A DNA stretch of 64,000 bases from Malus domestica (taxonomy: Eukaryota > Streptophyta > Magnoliopsida > Rosales > Rosaceae): contig NC_091668.1 in NCBI RefSeq assembly GCF_042453785.1, positions 1,619,501-1,683,500 of the forward strand, given 5' to 3'. The translations under genes and the position numbers were made by a program. The notes under the pieces were generated by a model. It saw only the letters and a list, made by a program, of their open reading frames with translations. It was not told the DNA's origin and did no database searches. Numbering within the stretch: the stretch's first letter is position 1; every line of letters starts with the position of its first letter. Below, piece after piece: positions 42,011 through 53,135 of the stretch.

Positions 42011-43348
42011 ATACTTTCAAACCTATGAGGGGTTTTTTTTTAATATAAATTGTTTTGTATTGTTGTTGACTTTTTGTTTAATTATAAGAAATTAAATAAG
42101 TTGTTCTATTTATATGATTGAAGCACAAGAAAATACATTATTTATGGACGGGTAGACGATTTCGGATGGTAAGTTATATATTATAAATGTGCTATAAATA
42201 CTTAAATATGGTAAGTTTTAATAATAGGGACTTAAATTAGGTTTATACAACCATCTAGGTTAAAACCTAAAAAAAATCTTATTTAAGTGTAGGTTGCTTT
42301 GCCCTCGGAATTAATCATCGTGCACCCATGTCTAATTAAAATATACCTATATTGGCTTGAAACATACCGATAGGTTTTAAGATTACACATAACTTGCCAT
42401 TAGTTTTTTACATACCAAAATTATGATAATATAAGCGTACCAATACCTTGGTACGTATCTAAACAGAAATTACGTAACATATCAAATACTAATTTGTACA
42501 CAAATTTCGATTACAAAACGTGCTAATAAAGTACCAAATTATTGGTGCGCTATTTTTTAAATAATAAGTCATAATTAAGTAATAGTTCGGGCTACGTAAC
42601 AGATGTTCGTTCCTTATATATAAACGGACAGTCGAGGGTGTCATTAGTTTGGTTACTAGTACAATGGATCCCCTAGCAGCAAGAGGGACAATGCAAGTGT
42701 TGATAACAAATGCCTAGAATACTAAAGTTTCAAAGCTAAGCCCTTGAATTAGCTTAAGTGATGAGAAAAAGGTGGCGATATGTGTTGTAGAATAACCAGT
42801 GTCAATTGAATCCAAGCAGCTTCGCTTCAACCTCCGATCTTAATTAGTAAAAAAGAGAAAATATTAAGGTCGACTTGATGCACCAAATCGTGACCCAAAT
42901 TATGGAGCAATCAAACGTACCGCATTAGAGAATATTCGAAAGCTTATAAAATAAATGAATTTTCGAATTATGTTCCTAGATTTCTTTGATTCCAAAATTT
43001 CCAAATATGCCGAAAATTTTGATGGTGATGTGATTTGATTCTGAAATTTTTGAACGGAAATCTCAAGCACAAAATAAAATAAACCCCCGTCGGCCGCCAA
43101 TCAAATTCCGATTTGTACACAAATATGGTCTTCTGAACATTTTTCTTATTTTACATACATCAGAATATAAAACGTAATGTTCTTCGCAACCAAACGCATT
43201 TGTGACTTAAAGAAAATTGAATTGTACGTATAACTCAGTCATATCATCTAATAAGACATACAACTCCATAAAACACCCCAATTAATTGTTTGGTAACTTT
43301 CATAAAAATAATTGGAAAGTAGTACATCTTCTTTCGAACAGATAAATT
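42011..43348. other. Intergenic region downstream of TLC gene
   Basis: AT-rich, no gene recognised. Diverged GTACC/CATACC-containing sequence near 42,360-42,560 may be decayed relatives of the adjacent minisatellite. Confidence 0.45.
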
Positions 43349-45161
43349 TCAATTGCTAGGTGTTTTATGGGTTGGGGGATCGACTTGTTTACTAGATGCA
43401 GCAGCAGTAGTCGTCCTCTTTGTCAATTTGTACTTGACCATCCTCGCAATCTTGTAGAACCAGAAAGCGCTCACCAGCTGCAACCCTACCGCCATCGCCT
43501 GAAAAACACGAACAGCTCAATGACATGTTTACTTACTTAGAATCAAAGTGAGAGTACATTACTCGACGAGCAGTTCAGTTCGAGGTAAAGGAAAAATACC
43601 TTGATGATGAATGGGTTGTTAGCAGACAGAGTCACATAGGTGAGATAAGGCCCGCCTACCATCCTTGCAACCGTGAATATAACTGCAAATAAAATCTATA
43701 TATGCTATTTTTACTAGCGTTCATTCAATAACTATTTCGTTTTTAAATTTTATTTTTTTATTATTTTTGCAATTATAGAAGAAAAATACGTGGGAGAAAT
43801 GAGGAACGACGAAGAGTTCGAGTTTTAAGTAACTTACATCGGCTGCTAGGTTTAGATCGGTGTCTCTGTAACCAAGCTCTTTGAGAAGCTCCCTTATATG
43901 GAGGAAGGGGCTGGACAACTCTGTTATCCACAATGCTGCCACCATCTCCGAACCACACTAACAAATTTAGCACCGAATAAGAATATCATTACCCCAGAAT
44001 TCTGATTCAGTTCGAGAAAACGTTATGAGTTATGATGACTAATCTTAATTCGAAAGAACGATGCTTGCCTCGTTTATCGTTACTACAAATCACAGTTTGA
44101 TACATATCAAGAGCGAAATTCAGTAAAATATGAAGTAAGTAACTTATCAACACGTCTAGATCAAGAAAAATGTAATTAGCATCTACTAATCAGTCATAAC
44201 CAAATGGAATCAACATGAGGTCAAGTGTCAAAATACAGAGACTCTCATACTTTATAAAACTCATGATAGGAGGAAATTAAGACTCACATAGTTGTTTATA
44301 ATAGGGAAAGGGTGGGCTATTCACACACCTTTTTTTTACCTTTCACATGCCCTTCTCAATTTTCGACTACTGGATCGAATGAATTGAAGAGAGTCAAATG
44401 ACAAAATTAACCAAGAATGTCTGGAACATAAAAAGGGATGCGTAGATAACACTATCGAGAAAGAAACTAGTTTACCTTTTGGTAGGAAAGGCCTGCTCCA
44501 ATGCCAACAATGCTGACCAAATGGTGGAAGAAATTATCAGGATTGAATTTCTTGTCAAAGAGGCAACACACAAGATCGTATATGAGATAAGAAAGGCTCA
44601 CAGACAGTGCTTTCATCTGCGTATATATTAGAGCAGAAACACTTTAAGTTAAATTCTTTAAAAATACGCCATGCTGAGTTTTTAACAGAAGAAAGTTCGA
44701 ATTTTACTAAGCAACCGTTTGATAATCATTTCGTTTTCAATTTCAACTTTCATTTTCTTGAAAGTAGAAAACAGTTATTAAACAAGTTTTCAAAAGCTGA
44801 AAACTAAATAGTTATCAAACGGCTTCTAACTGAGCAACTCGCATCGAGCTCTCTCTAAGTATCTTTTTTTATTTTTTTTATTTTATAAAACTTAAAGATT
44901 ATTATTCCCACGAAAAAAAAAAAACAAAACAAAACAATATACCTGTCGAGGAGAAGAAGTTGAAGCCAGAGGGCACACAGGGCAGTTCCAATCTTGAACA
45001 GAGAGGGAAGCTAAGGTCACAGCCACAGTTGCATGAACTGTGGATACAAGGCGGTTGCAGAAGTCGAACGATCGCTTCGGAAGCATCTTTCGTATGAACA
45101 GAAACGCCGTAGTCCATGAAATCACCCCCAACACCACCACACTTGCAATTTGCTCCTCCAT
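43349..45161 (-). CDS. TLC-domain membrane protein (TLCD4/TMEM56-like)
   Basis: TLC (TRAM-LAG1-CLN8) proteins are multi-pass membrane proteins linked to lipid sensing or modification. Exons on the minus strand: 45161-44943, 44616-44476, 43957-43838, 43695-43600, 43498-43349; phases close to 241 aa. The first segment, ASVVVLGVISWTTAFLF, is hydrophobic. HATVAVTLASLSV follows, then a loop with a CPVCP cysteine pair. MKALSVSLSYLIYDLVCCLF and the conserved HHLVSIVGIGAGLSYQK (paired His typical of the TLC core) come next. ALWITELSSPFLHIRELL, LFAVIFTVARMVGGPYL and GLQLVSAFWFYKIARM supply further spans. The Lys/Thr-rich hydrophilic tail should face the cytosol. Enzymatic activity is not established for this branch. 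Confidence 0.88.
44306..44453. repeat. Family-B MITE-like copy in TLC intron 2
   Basis: GGGTGGGCTATTCACACACC near 44307 and the end GGGATGCGTAGATAACACT, with the middle CGACTACTGGATCGAATGAATTGAAG. It shares this layout with the copies at 16806-16952 and 34449-34650. Confidence 0.6.
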
Positions 45162-46070
45162 CCTCCTCCTCCCTCTCTTTTTTTCTGTCTATTTTTTTTT
45201 CCTTCTAATTTCTGAAAAATGAAAGCATAAAATGTTTGATTCTGGAAAGCTTTTAATTTAATTTATGAATTTGTTATTGGTTGGAACTTCATTTATTTTA
45301 GTAGTTGGATTTGAAGGTTAAGGGAGGAAAGTAGGTGCTTGTACCAAACTTTAAATTAAAATTAAATATGATATAAAGACAACAAAATAAGTAAATACAA
45401 TTTAATTTATTTATGGCTTCCGTTCGTTCGTTCGTTCGTTTTGAATCATGCAAATTTGCTGACATTATAAAATGACTAATTCCTAATCAATTGTTAGTTG
45501 ATCAAAATAATTAGTGTAAAATAGTCGTGAGTTATTAGCTGGATGATTCTTGTTTCAGAATATCCATTGTATTGCATGCACTGCATATATGTACCTCTAC
45601 CTCGTGGTGGAGAGATTTTTTAATGTGCCAAAAATACAGCACGGTACACCAAGAATTATAATATAATTAGTTGGAAATTTGAAAAAAAAAATATCAACCA
45701 ATTGTATTATGACACTTAATGTAATAGAATATGTTCACCGACAAATTTATCGCTCAATATTATTGTTAGTAGTCATTGTTCTACGTTCATGGAATAGACA
45801 CAGAACACACTCATCAACTTAATTAAAGCTTAATTAGTTTAGTCACTCTGTTAACTATAAAATGAGTGAAAAAATATTTTCTTTTGATACAAGTTTTACC
45901 TAGTAGGTGAACCGAACTCATAATTTCGACTATGTTTGGATGAGAGAAATAAACTTGGAATTTAGATAAAAGTCATAATTTATAAATTGACATGCACCAA
46001 TTCCTTTGTTTAGATTCATAAATATAGAAATTTAGAATTTCCGCATAGAAAAGAAACTTGGAATTTGGGA
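45162..46070. other. Intergenic promoter side of TLC gene
   Basis: A CT-rich leader of the TLC gene lies at 45,162-45,220. A (CGTT)n tetranucleotide run lies near 45,421-45,441. Otherwise AT-rich with no gene seen. Confidence 0.5.
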
Positions 46071-46755
46071 CCTTTTTTTTTTTTTTTTTTTTTTTTTTGG
46101 AGAACCTTGGCGGTACGAGGGAAATTTATTGATAAGAAAAAAGAAGATACACCTGGACAGGGGGGACATAAACCTAACCCCTCATAGAACAAGAGAAAAG
46201 AAATACAAAAAAGGGGGGGACATGCACCTTACCCCTTTTGAGAAAGGAAATACAAAAGAGGGGGGGGACATAGACCGTACCCCTCTTGGAAAAGAAAATA
46301 CAAGGAAAAGACTGGGGGGACATAAGCCCAAACCCCTCTATAAACCTAAAAGGTAATAACTTGCAAGACAAGCTGCAAAACAAAAGGGAATCCAAAAAGG
46401 TTAGGAAAAGAAAGGAGAACACACATCAAGAAGAGGAGACAAACCTGTAGGTTGGCATGCCCAAGAAATCTGAGTGCAGAGGAGGAAGGATCTCTATAGG
46501 GGGAGCGGAATGCCAAACAAGTGAAGATGATAGAAGCCCTAAATTGGCTAATTTGTCAGCAACAACATTCCCTTCTCGAAAAATATGAGAGCAACGAAAA
46601 ACCATGTTCTGCAAAAGGAGAGTACAATTGTTCCAGCGTGTCTGGAGTGACCAAGGGGGAGAGAAAGATCCAGAAGCAAAACATGATATTACACTAGAAG
46701 AGTCGCTTTCAAGCCATAAATTTTGCCAACCCCGCGCGTGGGCCATTTCCAAATT
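46071..46755 (-). mobile_element. 5'-truncated L1-type LINE (RNase H domain and poly-A end)
   Basis: On the minus strand a 108-aa frame (46752-46426) carries the C-terminal RNase H-like domain of plant L1 LINEs. It includes ARGWQNLWLESDSSSVISCF, FRCSHIFREGNVVADKLANLG and a following tryptophan-rich tail. About 350 bp of G/A-rich 3' UTR follows, ending in a poly-A tail seen as about 28 T at 46071-46098 on the plus strand. The reverse transcriptase part is missing, as expected of 5' truncation during target-primed reverse transcription. I could not find a clear target-site duplication, so later loss or drift is likely. Confidence 0.8.
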
Positions 46756-47061
46756 TCTATGATTGAGAGTTTAAAAATAACAAATTCATTATCCAATTCC
46801 CTTGTTCTTTTAGGTTAACTAACTGGAAGATAAAATCACTTCATTTCAATTTTTGTCATTTTAAAACTTCTTAATCATCTTAATTTTTTCCATTCAAATA
46901 TAGTGTAGATGAGTTTCAAGCCCTTTACAAGTAATACAATTGTACAAAAACTCCTTAGATATAGTGTAATAACAGTTGGATGCAATGGTCGAATAAATTT
47001 TATCATTAAACAATTAATGCGTTGTGTTATAAAATAAAAGATTTGGTACAATACTTATATA

Positions 47062-47066
<5 letters not shown>

Positions 47067-47102
<36 letters not shown>
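47067..47102. repeat. (CA)n microsatellite
   Basis: About 18 CA dinucleotides flanked by AT-rich DNA. Confidence 0.9.
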
Positions 47103-47103
<1 letters not shown>

Positions 47104-47818
47104 TTAATATAATCACCATCAAGATGGTTAGATTATCATTGTATTAAATACATATAACCAATACTTAAATGTATTTTATACAATCATTATATTGATGATC
47201 AAATGATAATTGTTAAATGCATGTATTCACATGAATACATATGAATAATTGTATTAAATACATATATTATGAATTATTGTTTTAGTACTTTAATTGGGAA
47301 AGAATAGTTCCTAGGTGTTCGGTTTTATTTTGAGGTCTTTTGATATGGGTCTAAAGTAACAAAAAATTAAAACTATTTCAAAAGTCAATAAAAATTGAAC
47401 TTATTTCAAAAGTAAACCTATAAAATTAGACCTATTTCAAATTTTTCCTGTTATTCTTTAGGTTTTCGAACCACCCCTATGAACAACGCCAAGTTGTATA
47501 ATCAACCAATTTCCTCTATACATATGTCATATTATGAACCATTCATTTTTGTAATCTCAATTTATATATCAAATACGCAAAACGTCAATCAGATTGAACA
47601 TCTTATATTAATATATTATATACGTATCAAACAAATCGAAAATATTTAATGAAACATTTAGTGTTTGACATATATACATTTGTATCTGACATTTCCACCT
47701 GATTGATTTTTTAGGATTAAAATATATGTACTGTGAATCTGTGATCAATTTATAATCACAATTAATTACGTGCACATATGTTTTGACTCCCAAAATAAAA
47801 TAAAAATAAAATAAAAGT

Positions 47819-47957
47819 TAAGGAAAATTAATGAAAATATCTTGAAAACTTTAAGTTTTAAAATGTAAGGTGAATAGTACTAGAATTAAACTTTTAATGT
47901 AAAAATAAGATTTTTCGTTAAAATAAACAGTAATCGGAACTTTTCGTTAAAGTTCTT
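47819..47957 (+). repeat. Family-A MITE-like copy
   Basis: AAGGAAAATTAATGAAAAT through AAAATGTAAGGTGAATAGTAC, TTTTTCGTTAAAATAAACAG and TTCGTTAAAGTTC. Slightly internally shortened. Confidence 0.7.
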
Positions 47958-48158
47958 CGAAAGTTGTAATAAAATGATCGGAATTCTGATTTGGGTTGGT
48001 TGGGGCCCGTTATTCACAAAGTTCATCAATTGGTTGTGGGCCTTGACTGGGTCAGTAGCCCTTATTAGGTGAGTCCAATAACTTTCTGTCCACGTCATCA
48101 TCTGCAGATATCCGATTCCGGTTCAGTGTTTCTCTGTATTGAGCTCCGATATTTCGTG

Positions 48159-50650
48159 ATGGAGTTGTGTAAAATATCGGGTTCCGCGGCCTTCCAATTC
48201 GGCCATCTCCCGAAACGTTCCGTCTTCCGAATGACCGGCACAGAGTTCAAACCACAAAACCGGATGTTCATCGCCGGAATGGGTTTCGTCGGCCAGCGCC
48301 TGGGGCGCGAGCTCAAGAACCACGGATGGTAATTAAATCTTAATCACTTCTGGTGCTTAATTTCACATTTCATGAACTGAATTTCAATTTTAGGGTTCCT
48401 AATTTAAGCTTAAATCTTGCTGTTATTAGGGATGTCTCTGGTACTTGCACTAGCATTAACAAGAAGAAGAAACTTGAGGAAGAAAGGAGCTTTCAGATTT
48501 ACCTTTTTGATGCAAATGAGCCAGAGTAATTGCAAATTTTTTGAATTTAATATAATTTTTTTTTTTGAATTTTCTTTGGTGATTTGCTTAATTTGGGAAA
48601 CCAATATCTGGATATTGTTCAGTGTGATCATCCTTGATGCTATCAAGAACCATACGCACATGGTTGTCTCCATTCCTCCTGTTCCGGGCATCGGTGATCC
48701 GGTATGATACATTCTTGCCCAGTTAGGTTAGGAGATAATCGGAACTGTTTATCGAGTTTAGTGACAATTTCTATAGGGAGCTGTTATTGGCAATCCAAAA
48801 ACGTAATCTTGCACACCTCTCGTAAAAAAACTATGAGATGATTGTGCATGAAGAAGTGCAGAATGACGTTTTTAGAGTGTTAACGACAGTTTCCATCTTT
48901 AGGGGCAACTAACGTTGGCCTTGCTTTTGTAGATGCTGGATTATGAACAAATTCTAAGGAGAGAACTTGTGGGTGGAAATCTTCAATGGCTTGGTTATCT
49001 GTCATCAACTAGTATGTATGTTTTCGTTCTGATAAGACTGATATAGATAAATTATGGTCGACAAGCGTTCATATATACGCTCGGGTTGGTTTGGTATTGC
49101 TGTGCTTTGAAAAAAAACTGCTTCTATTGTGCTATGAGAATAATCAGCTGTGAAATAAAGCAGCAGAGTGTTTGGTAAACTTTTTTGTAAAAATGCTTTT
49201 GAAGAAAAAAAAGCAGTATTATAGTGTTTGGTAAACTTTTATGTAAAGCACATGTGAAAAAAAACCGGTTTTTCAAAGCTGGGTTTTGCAGCTTCTTGTT
49301 TTTGGTTTTTTTTTCACCCAAAACTGTGAAAAAAAGTTGAAGTTGAATGTTTACTAAACACAAAAAAGCTCTCAACTTTTTTTGATACCAGCTTTTTTCA
49401 GAATCATCTCAGTACCAAACTAGGGCTTAATCAGAAAATGAAATTCTAACATTGCGATTTTACTCGAAGTAGCTCGTTGTGCATCTCACTTGTTGCCCCC
49501 TTTCATGGGAAGTGAGTCAAGTGACAATGTTGCACTCTCCGTTTCTTCAAAACTAGTTGTGTATTGTTTGTTTTCTCAAATGCTCGCCAATGTTAGTTTT
49601 TTAACTACGGAATTGCTTCTGCTAGGTGTATATGGAGACGCTGGCGGTGCATGGGTAGATGAGGAGTAAGTGAGTGCACCTAAGTTAACGACCTTGATAT
49701 GCAAACTACTGCTCAGTATAACAAATTGTCTCAGAAACTTTGACTATTATTTGGCAGTTATATCCCCAACCCCACGAATGAGTCGGGCAGGTTAAGGTTA
49801 GCTGCTGAGGAAGGATGGTTCAATTTCGGCCAGAGTCTTGGCATCTCAACACAAGTATTTCGGCTCGGAGGCATCTATGGTCCTGGTAGAAGGTTGTGAT
49901 AAATTCAAAATCATTATGTTTAAATCCTGTCTTTTCTCTTCACTCTGTAATTAATAGGAAGCCTTCCCCGTTTCCGAAGTTTCAAAATTGAAAACACATT
50001 TCTTCATAGCAATGCAGTGTCAGCTCCTCTGCTCTAATTGATAAATTTTTCGCTTCTTTCTCAAGCTAAAAGTTGGGTTTCTTGCAAACTATTTTCTGCA
50101 GTGCTGTCGATACAATAGTCAAGCAGGGAGCTTTATCGGAGAGTCAGAGAATGAGAGGACATCGGCAATTCACATCAAGAGTTTCTGTTGATGATATTTG
50201 TCAAGCAATTATGGCCAGTATATGTACACCGTCATCCAGGTTGGCTCTGAGTTTCATTTTTTCTGAACTTTGTTGGACTCTTTTTCAAAACCATTCATTC
50301 TAAAGGTGTGAATTATAGTTTATGTACACTGAAATGATAGGCTTTGAAATCGCAGGCGAGTTTACAATATTGTTGACGATGATCCAGCCCCAAGGGAAGA
50401 AGTATTCGAGTATGCAAGGGACTTGGTTGAGAAAAAGTGGCCTGGCTGGATCAAACAGCCTTCAGAGCAAAAGGAGTCTTCAGAACCTGTTGTTAAGAAG
50501 AGAGGTTTACGGGGAGAGAAGAGAGTTTCGAATGCTCGTATGAAGAAGGAACTAGGAGTGAGGCTGCTGCATCCAAGTTACAGGTCGGGATTGCAGAGTA
50601 TTATTGATCAAATGGATAGCCCTTTTCAACAAGGCAAATTGAATTCATGA
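48159..50650 (+). CDS. NAD(P)-binding Rossmann-fold protein, atypical extended SDR
   Basis: Exons: 48159-48328, 48430-48525, 48623-48701, 48933-49011, 49626-49665, 49758-49892, 50102-50239, 50356-50650; phases close to 343 aa. Start is the first ATG in frame. The nucleotide-binding loop is AGMGFVGQRLG (39-49) after strand RMFI. VVSIPPVPGIGDP follows beta-strand 4, and the LSSTSVYGD segment (138-146) is the usual beta-5 region. FRLGGIYGPGR and the late RVSVDDICQAIMA plus YNIVDDDPAPREEVF are classic extended-SDR blocks. The catalytic YxxxK is replaced: the aligned positions are Ser164 and Arg168 in ESGRLRLAAE, so normal epimerase or dehydrogenase chemistry is doubtful. The C-terminus is Lys/Arg-rich. 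Substrate unknown. I recall the Arabidopsis homologue lying beside BLH10. Confidence 0.88.
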
Positions 50651-51755
50651 GTAGCGGAAGCGGAACTGTCCAATCATCGAACTGTATTTCCTCTTGTTTT
50701 AAACATTTTTAGATGAAAAAAATGATTTCCGTACACCCTTTTTTCTGTTGACAATCTGCTGAAAAATGCTAGAATCTTTAAATCTACGCACTCCAAACAC
50801 GATTTATTCTTAACAAAACTTATGTGCATACATTGTCGTTTATGGCGGCCAAACGGCTCATCTGCTCTCCCACATCGCTTGTTTTAGTCGTTACATGCAA
50901 AAGTCGTCACACGTGAAGAAGTGTGCTCCCCGATTGTGTTTTTTCAGGTCTGGGAATCACCTCTTGCAGAACCGACTTGGGCTGATATTATTGGGCTACA
51001 CTGAGTTCAACTAGCCGACCCCATTTAGTGGGACTTTGTTGTCGTTGTTGTACACTGAGTCCAACTGACCCAAGTAGACATAAGGCTTATGGATAACCCA
51101 AATCATCTAGGAAACGGGCCGAGTTAGCCCAGACCGTCATCCAAGAAAACTAATGAAAAATACTTAAAAACTTTAAATTTTAACGATAAAAACAAAATAA
51201 AAGGTAAAGTAAGATTAAAATAAATAATAAAATAAATAGTATCAATATTGATTTTTAATATAAAAATGTGATTTTTCGTTAAAATAAACCGTATTAAATT
51301 CGCTCAATCAGCCTGAGTGTTTGTCTCTCTATCTGGCTCAGTCTGCGCTCTTCGGAACAAGATACGGTGTCTCATCTCTTCTCTACCAACAAGAAACCAA
51401 TCGGAAAACCCTAAAAAATTCGATTGAAGTGGCGCAATCTTAAGCGGGTGCTGCGGCTCTGGTTCCCCAGCTTCTCTGTTCTAGGTAATTTATCATATGA
51501 AATTAGGGCTTTTGGGCAAAAGGATATTTAATTTATGGGGTTTAATTGTTTTTTGTCTGGAATTAAATTTAGGGTTTTGGAATTTAGGGTTCATTTCCTT
51601 TTCCTTGTTCAAGCTGAGAGATTTGTGCATGTTTTGCATTTACTGTGCTGCATTGTAAATTAGTAGGAGGAGAAATTGGAGAAAAATCATATCCCTTTAT
51701 CTGGATTATGCTTTCGACTTGTGAAATTGGGTTTTATTTAATCAGGTACCTGGCT
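50651..51755. other. Intergenic region and TIC20 leader
   Basis: SDR 3' UTR to about 50,750. A family-A repeat lies at about 51147-51296, only 100-150 bp before the TIC20 leader. Near 51,010-51,040 is a short match to the RTE LINE 3' end (CCGACCCCATTTAGTGGGAC and TTGTTGTCGTTGTTG), so a nearly complete loss of that element is likely. The 5' UTR has an intron at 51485-51745 (TCTAG|GTAATT to AATCAG). Confidence 0.6.
51147..51296 (+). repeat. Family-A MITE-like copy near TIC20 leader
   Basis: GAAAACTAATGAAAAATAC through TTAACGATAAAAACAAAATA and GTGATTTTTCGTTAAAATAAACCG. A short internal repetition of AAATAAATA lies in the middle. Confidence 0.7.
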
Positions 51756-52769
51756 ATGGTTCCGAATGGCTGCGCCATGGCCGCCGGGTGCAGCTCTGTG
51801 AATTTCGGAGTGTGCAAGCCATCGGTTTCTGGTGGCCCTGTCTTGTCTTGTGCTTCCCGTTTTCGAGCTAAGGCGGCTGGGTTTCCATGCTTGAGTTCAT
51901 GGAGAGCTCAGCAGGAAGGTAACTCTCGGTTGTATGTTTAATTCCGGTACGAAAAAGTATATCAGTGTGTAGTTCTCAATCCTATCTGTTAATGTGCTTG
52001 ACACACACTTCACCGGCTATCATTTACTCGCAAGAAAATACATATTTGCTCAAATAGAATTTGATGTATCATTTGCCAACCCATATGTTGAGCTGAGTGT
52101 GAGTTTTGATTCGACATTACTTTTGTCGTAGTTATGCCACTTTTGAACCCCTGTGCTGCATCGAGCCCATTTTTCAGCAGGGATCACGGTAGCTTGTTAC
52201 GCACAATCCCTGCATTGAAAAGTAGATGCAAATCTCGTATGGCCCCTCAAGCATCTAAGGATGTTCCATACAGTTTTCGGTTCCCTCCAATGACTAAGAA
52301 GCCAAAGTGGTGGTGGAGGATGTTAGCCTGTCTCCCCTATTTGATGCCCCTACACGAGACATGGATGTATGCTGAGACAGCATATCATCTACACCCGTTC
52401 TTGGAGGACTTTGAATTCTTAACATACCCGTTCCTCGGAGCCATTGGGAGGTTGCCCAGCTGGTTCTTGATGGCATACTTTTTCGTTGCATATCTGGGAG
52501 TTGTGAGGAGAAAGGAATGGCCTCATTTCTTCAGGTTTCATGTGGTGATGGGCATGTTGCTGGAGATTGCCTTGCAGGTGATAGGGACCGTGAGCCGTTG
52601 GATGCCCCTTGCTGTCTACTGGGGTAAGGTTGGGATGCACTTCTGGACTGCCATTGCATTTGCTTACCTTTTTACCGTGTTGGAGGCCATACGTTGTGCT
52701 CTTGCTGGCATGTATGCTGATATCCCCTTCGTCTGCGATGCTGCATATATTCAAATTCCATATGACTAA
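51756..52769 (+). CDS. TIC20-I: Chloroplast inner-envelope import protein TIC20-I
   Basis: A core membrane subunit of the TIC protein import channel in the inner chloroplast envelope. Two coding exons, 51756-51918 and 52132-52769; phases close to 266 aa, close to the Arabidopsis protein. Residues 1 to about 90 are Ser/Ala/Cys/Arg-rich and lack acids in the first part, a transit peptide. The mature part begins near RFPPMTKKPKWWWRMLACLPYL. Four hydrophobic spans follow: RMLACLPYLMPLHETWMY, FLTYPFLGAIG to FLMAYFFVAYLGVV, FRFHVVMGMLLEIALQVIG, and WTAIAFAYLFTVLEAIRCAL. The tail YADIPFVCDAAYIQIPYD is the family signature. A 5' UTR intron (51485-51745) precedes the start. A second in-frame Met at codon 8 is an alternative start. 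No defects. Confidence 0.93.
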
Positions 52770-53135
52770 TAGAGTGAACGAAAGCACGAGAGAAACTCAT
52801 AAATAATGTTGTCTTTGCATTGTTGGGATTTTGTTGTACGAGGTGAAAACTTGTTAGCCGAAGTAGTTTTTCGAAAATCCGAAATTTGTGTAAATGTTTT
52901 AATCGAATCAGCTGGGTTTGTGCTGTCGCAGCTTGTTTGCTTATTTCATTGTTGATCAGAATTAATGTGTTTTGTTCTTTTTCTTTGAGTTTATCCGGAA
53001 CACCTTTGCAGCATTAAAGCCAAAAGTTTATCCCAAGAAATTTAACAGGGCAATTAAGAAAGTTCTAAACCAAAAGGTCTCTTATTTAGTTTAAAGTTTA
53101 AGCATACACATAAACTGAATTAGCTAGTAAATAGC
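52770..53135. other. TIC20 3' UTR and spacer
   Basis: TIC20 3' UTR to about 52,960, then a short spacer before the 3' end of the convergent peroxidase relic. Nothing else seen. Confidence 0.55.

Larger units (their letters stand above)
46756..48158. other. Intergenic region upstream of SDR gene
   Basis: AT-rich. It contains a (CA)n microsatellite at about 47067-47102 and a family-A repeat at 47819-47957. No gene seen. The SDR promoter is probably 47,960-48,150. Confidence 0.5.

Noticed and set aside
46071-46098. Target-site duplication for the L1 LINE
   Set aside because: ggaatttggga on the left and ttccaaatttc on the right are inverted rather than direct, so they do not qualify.
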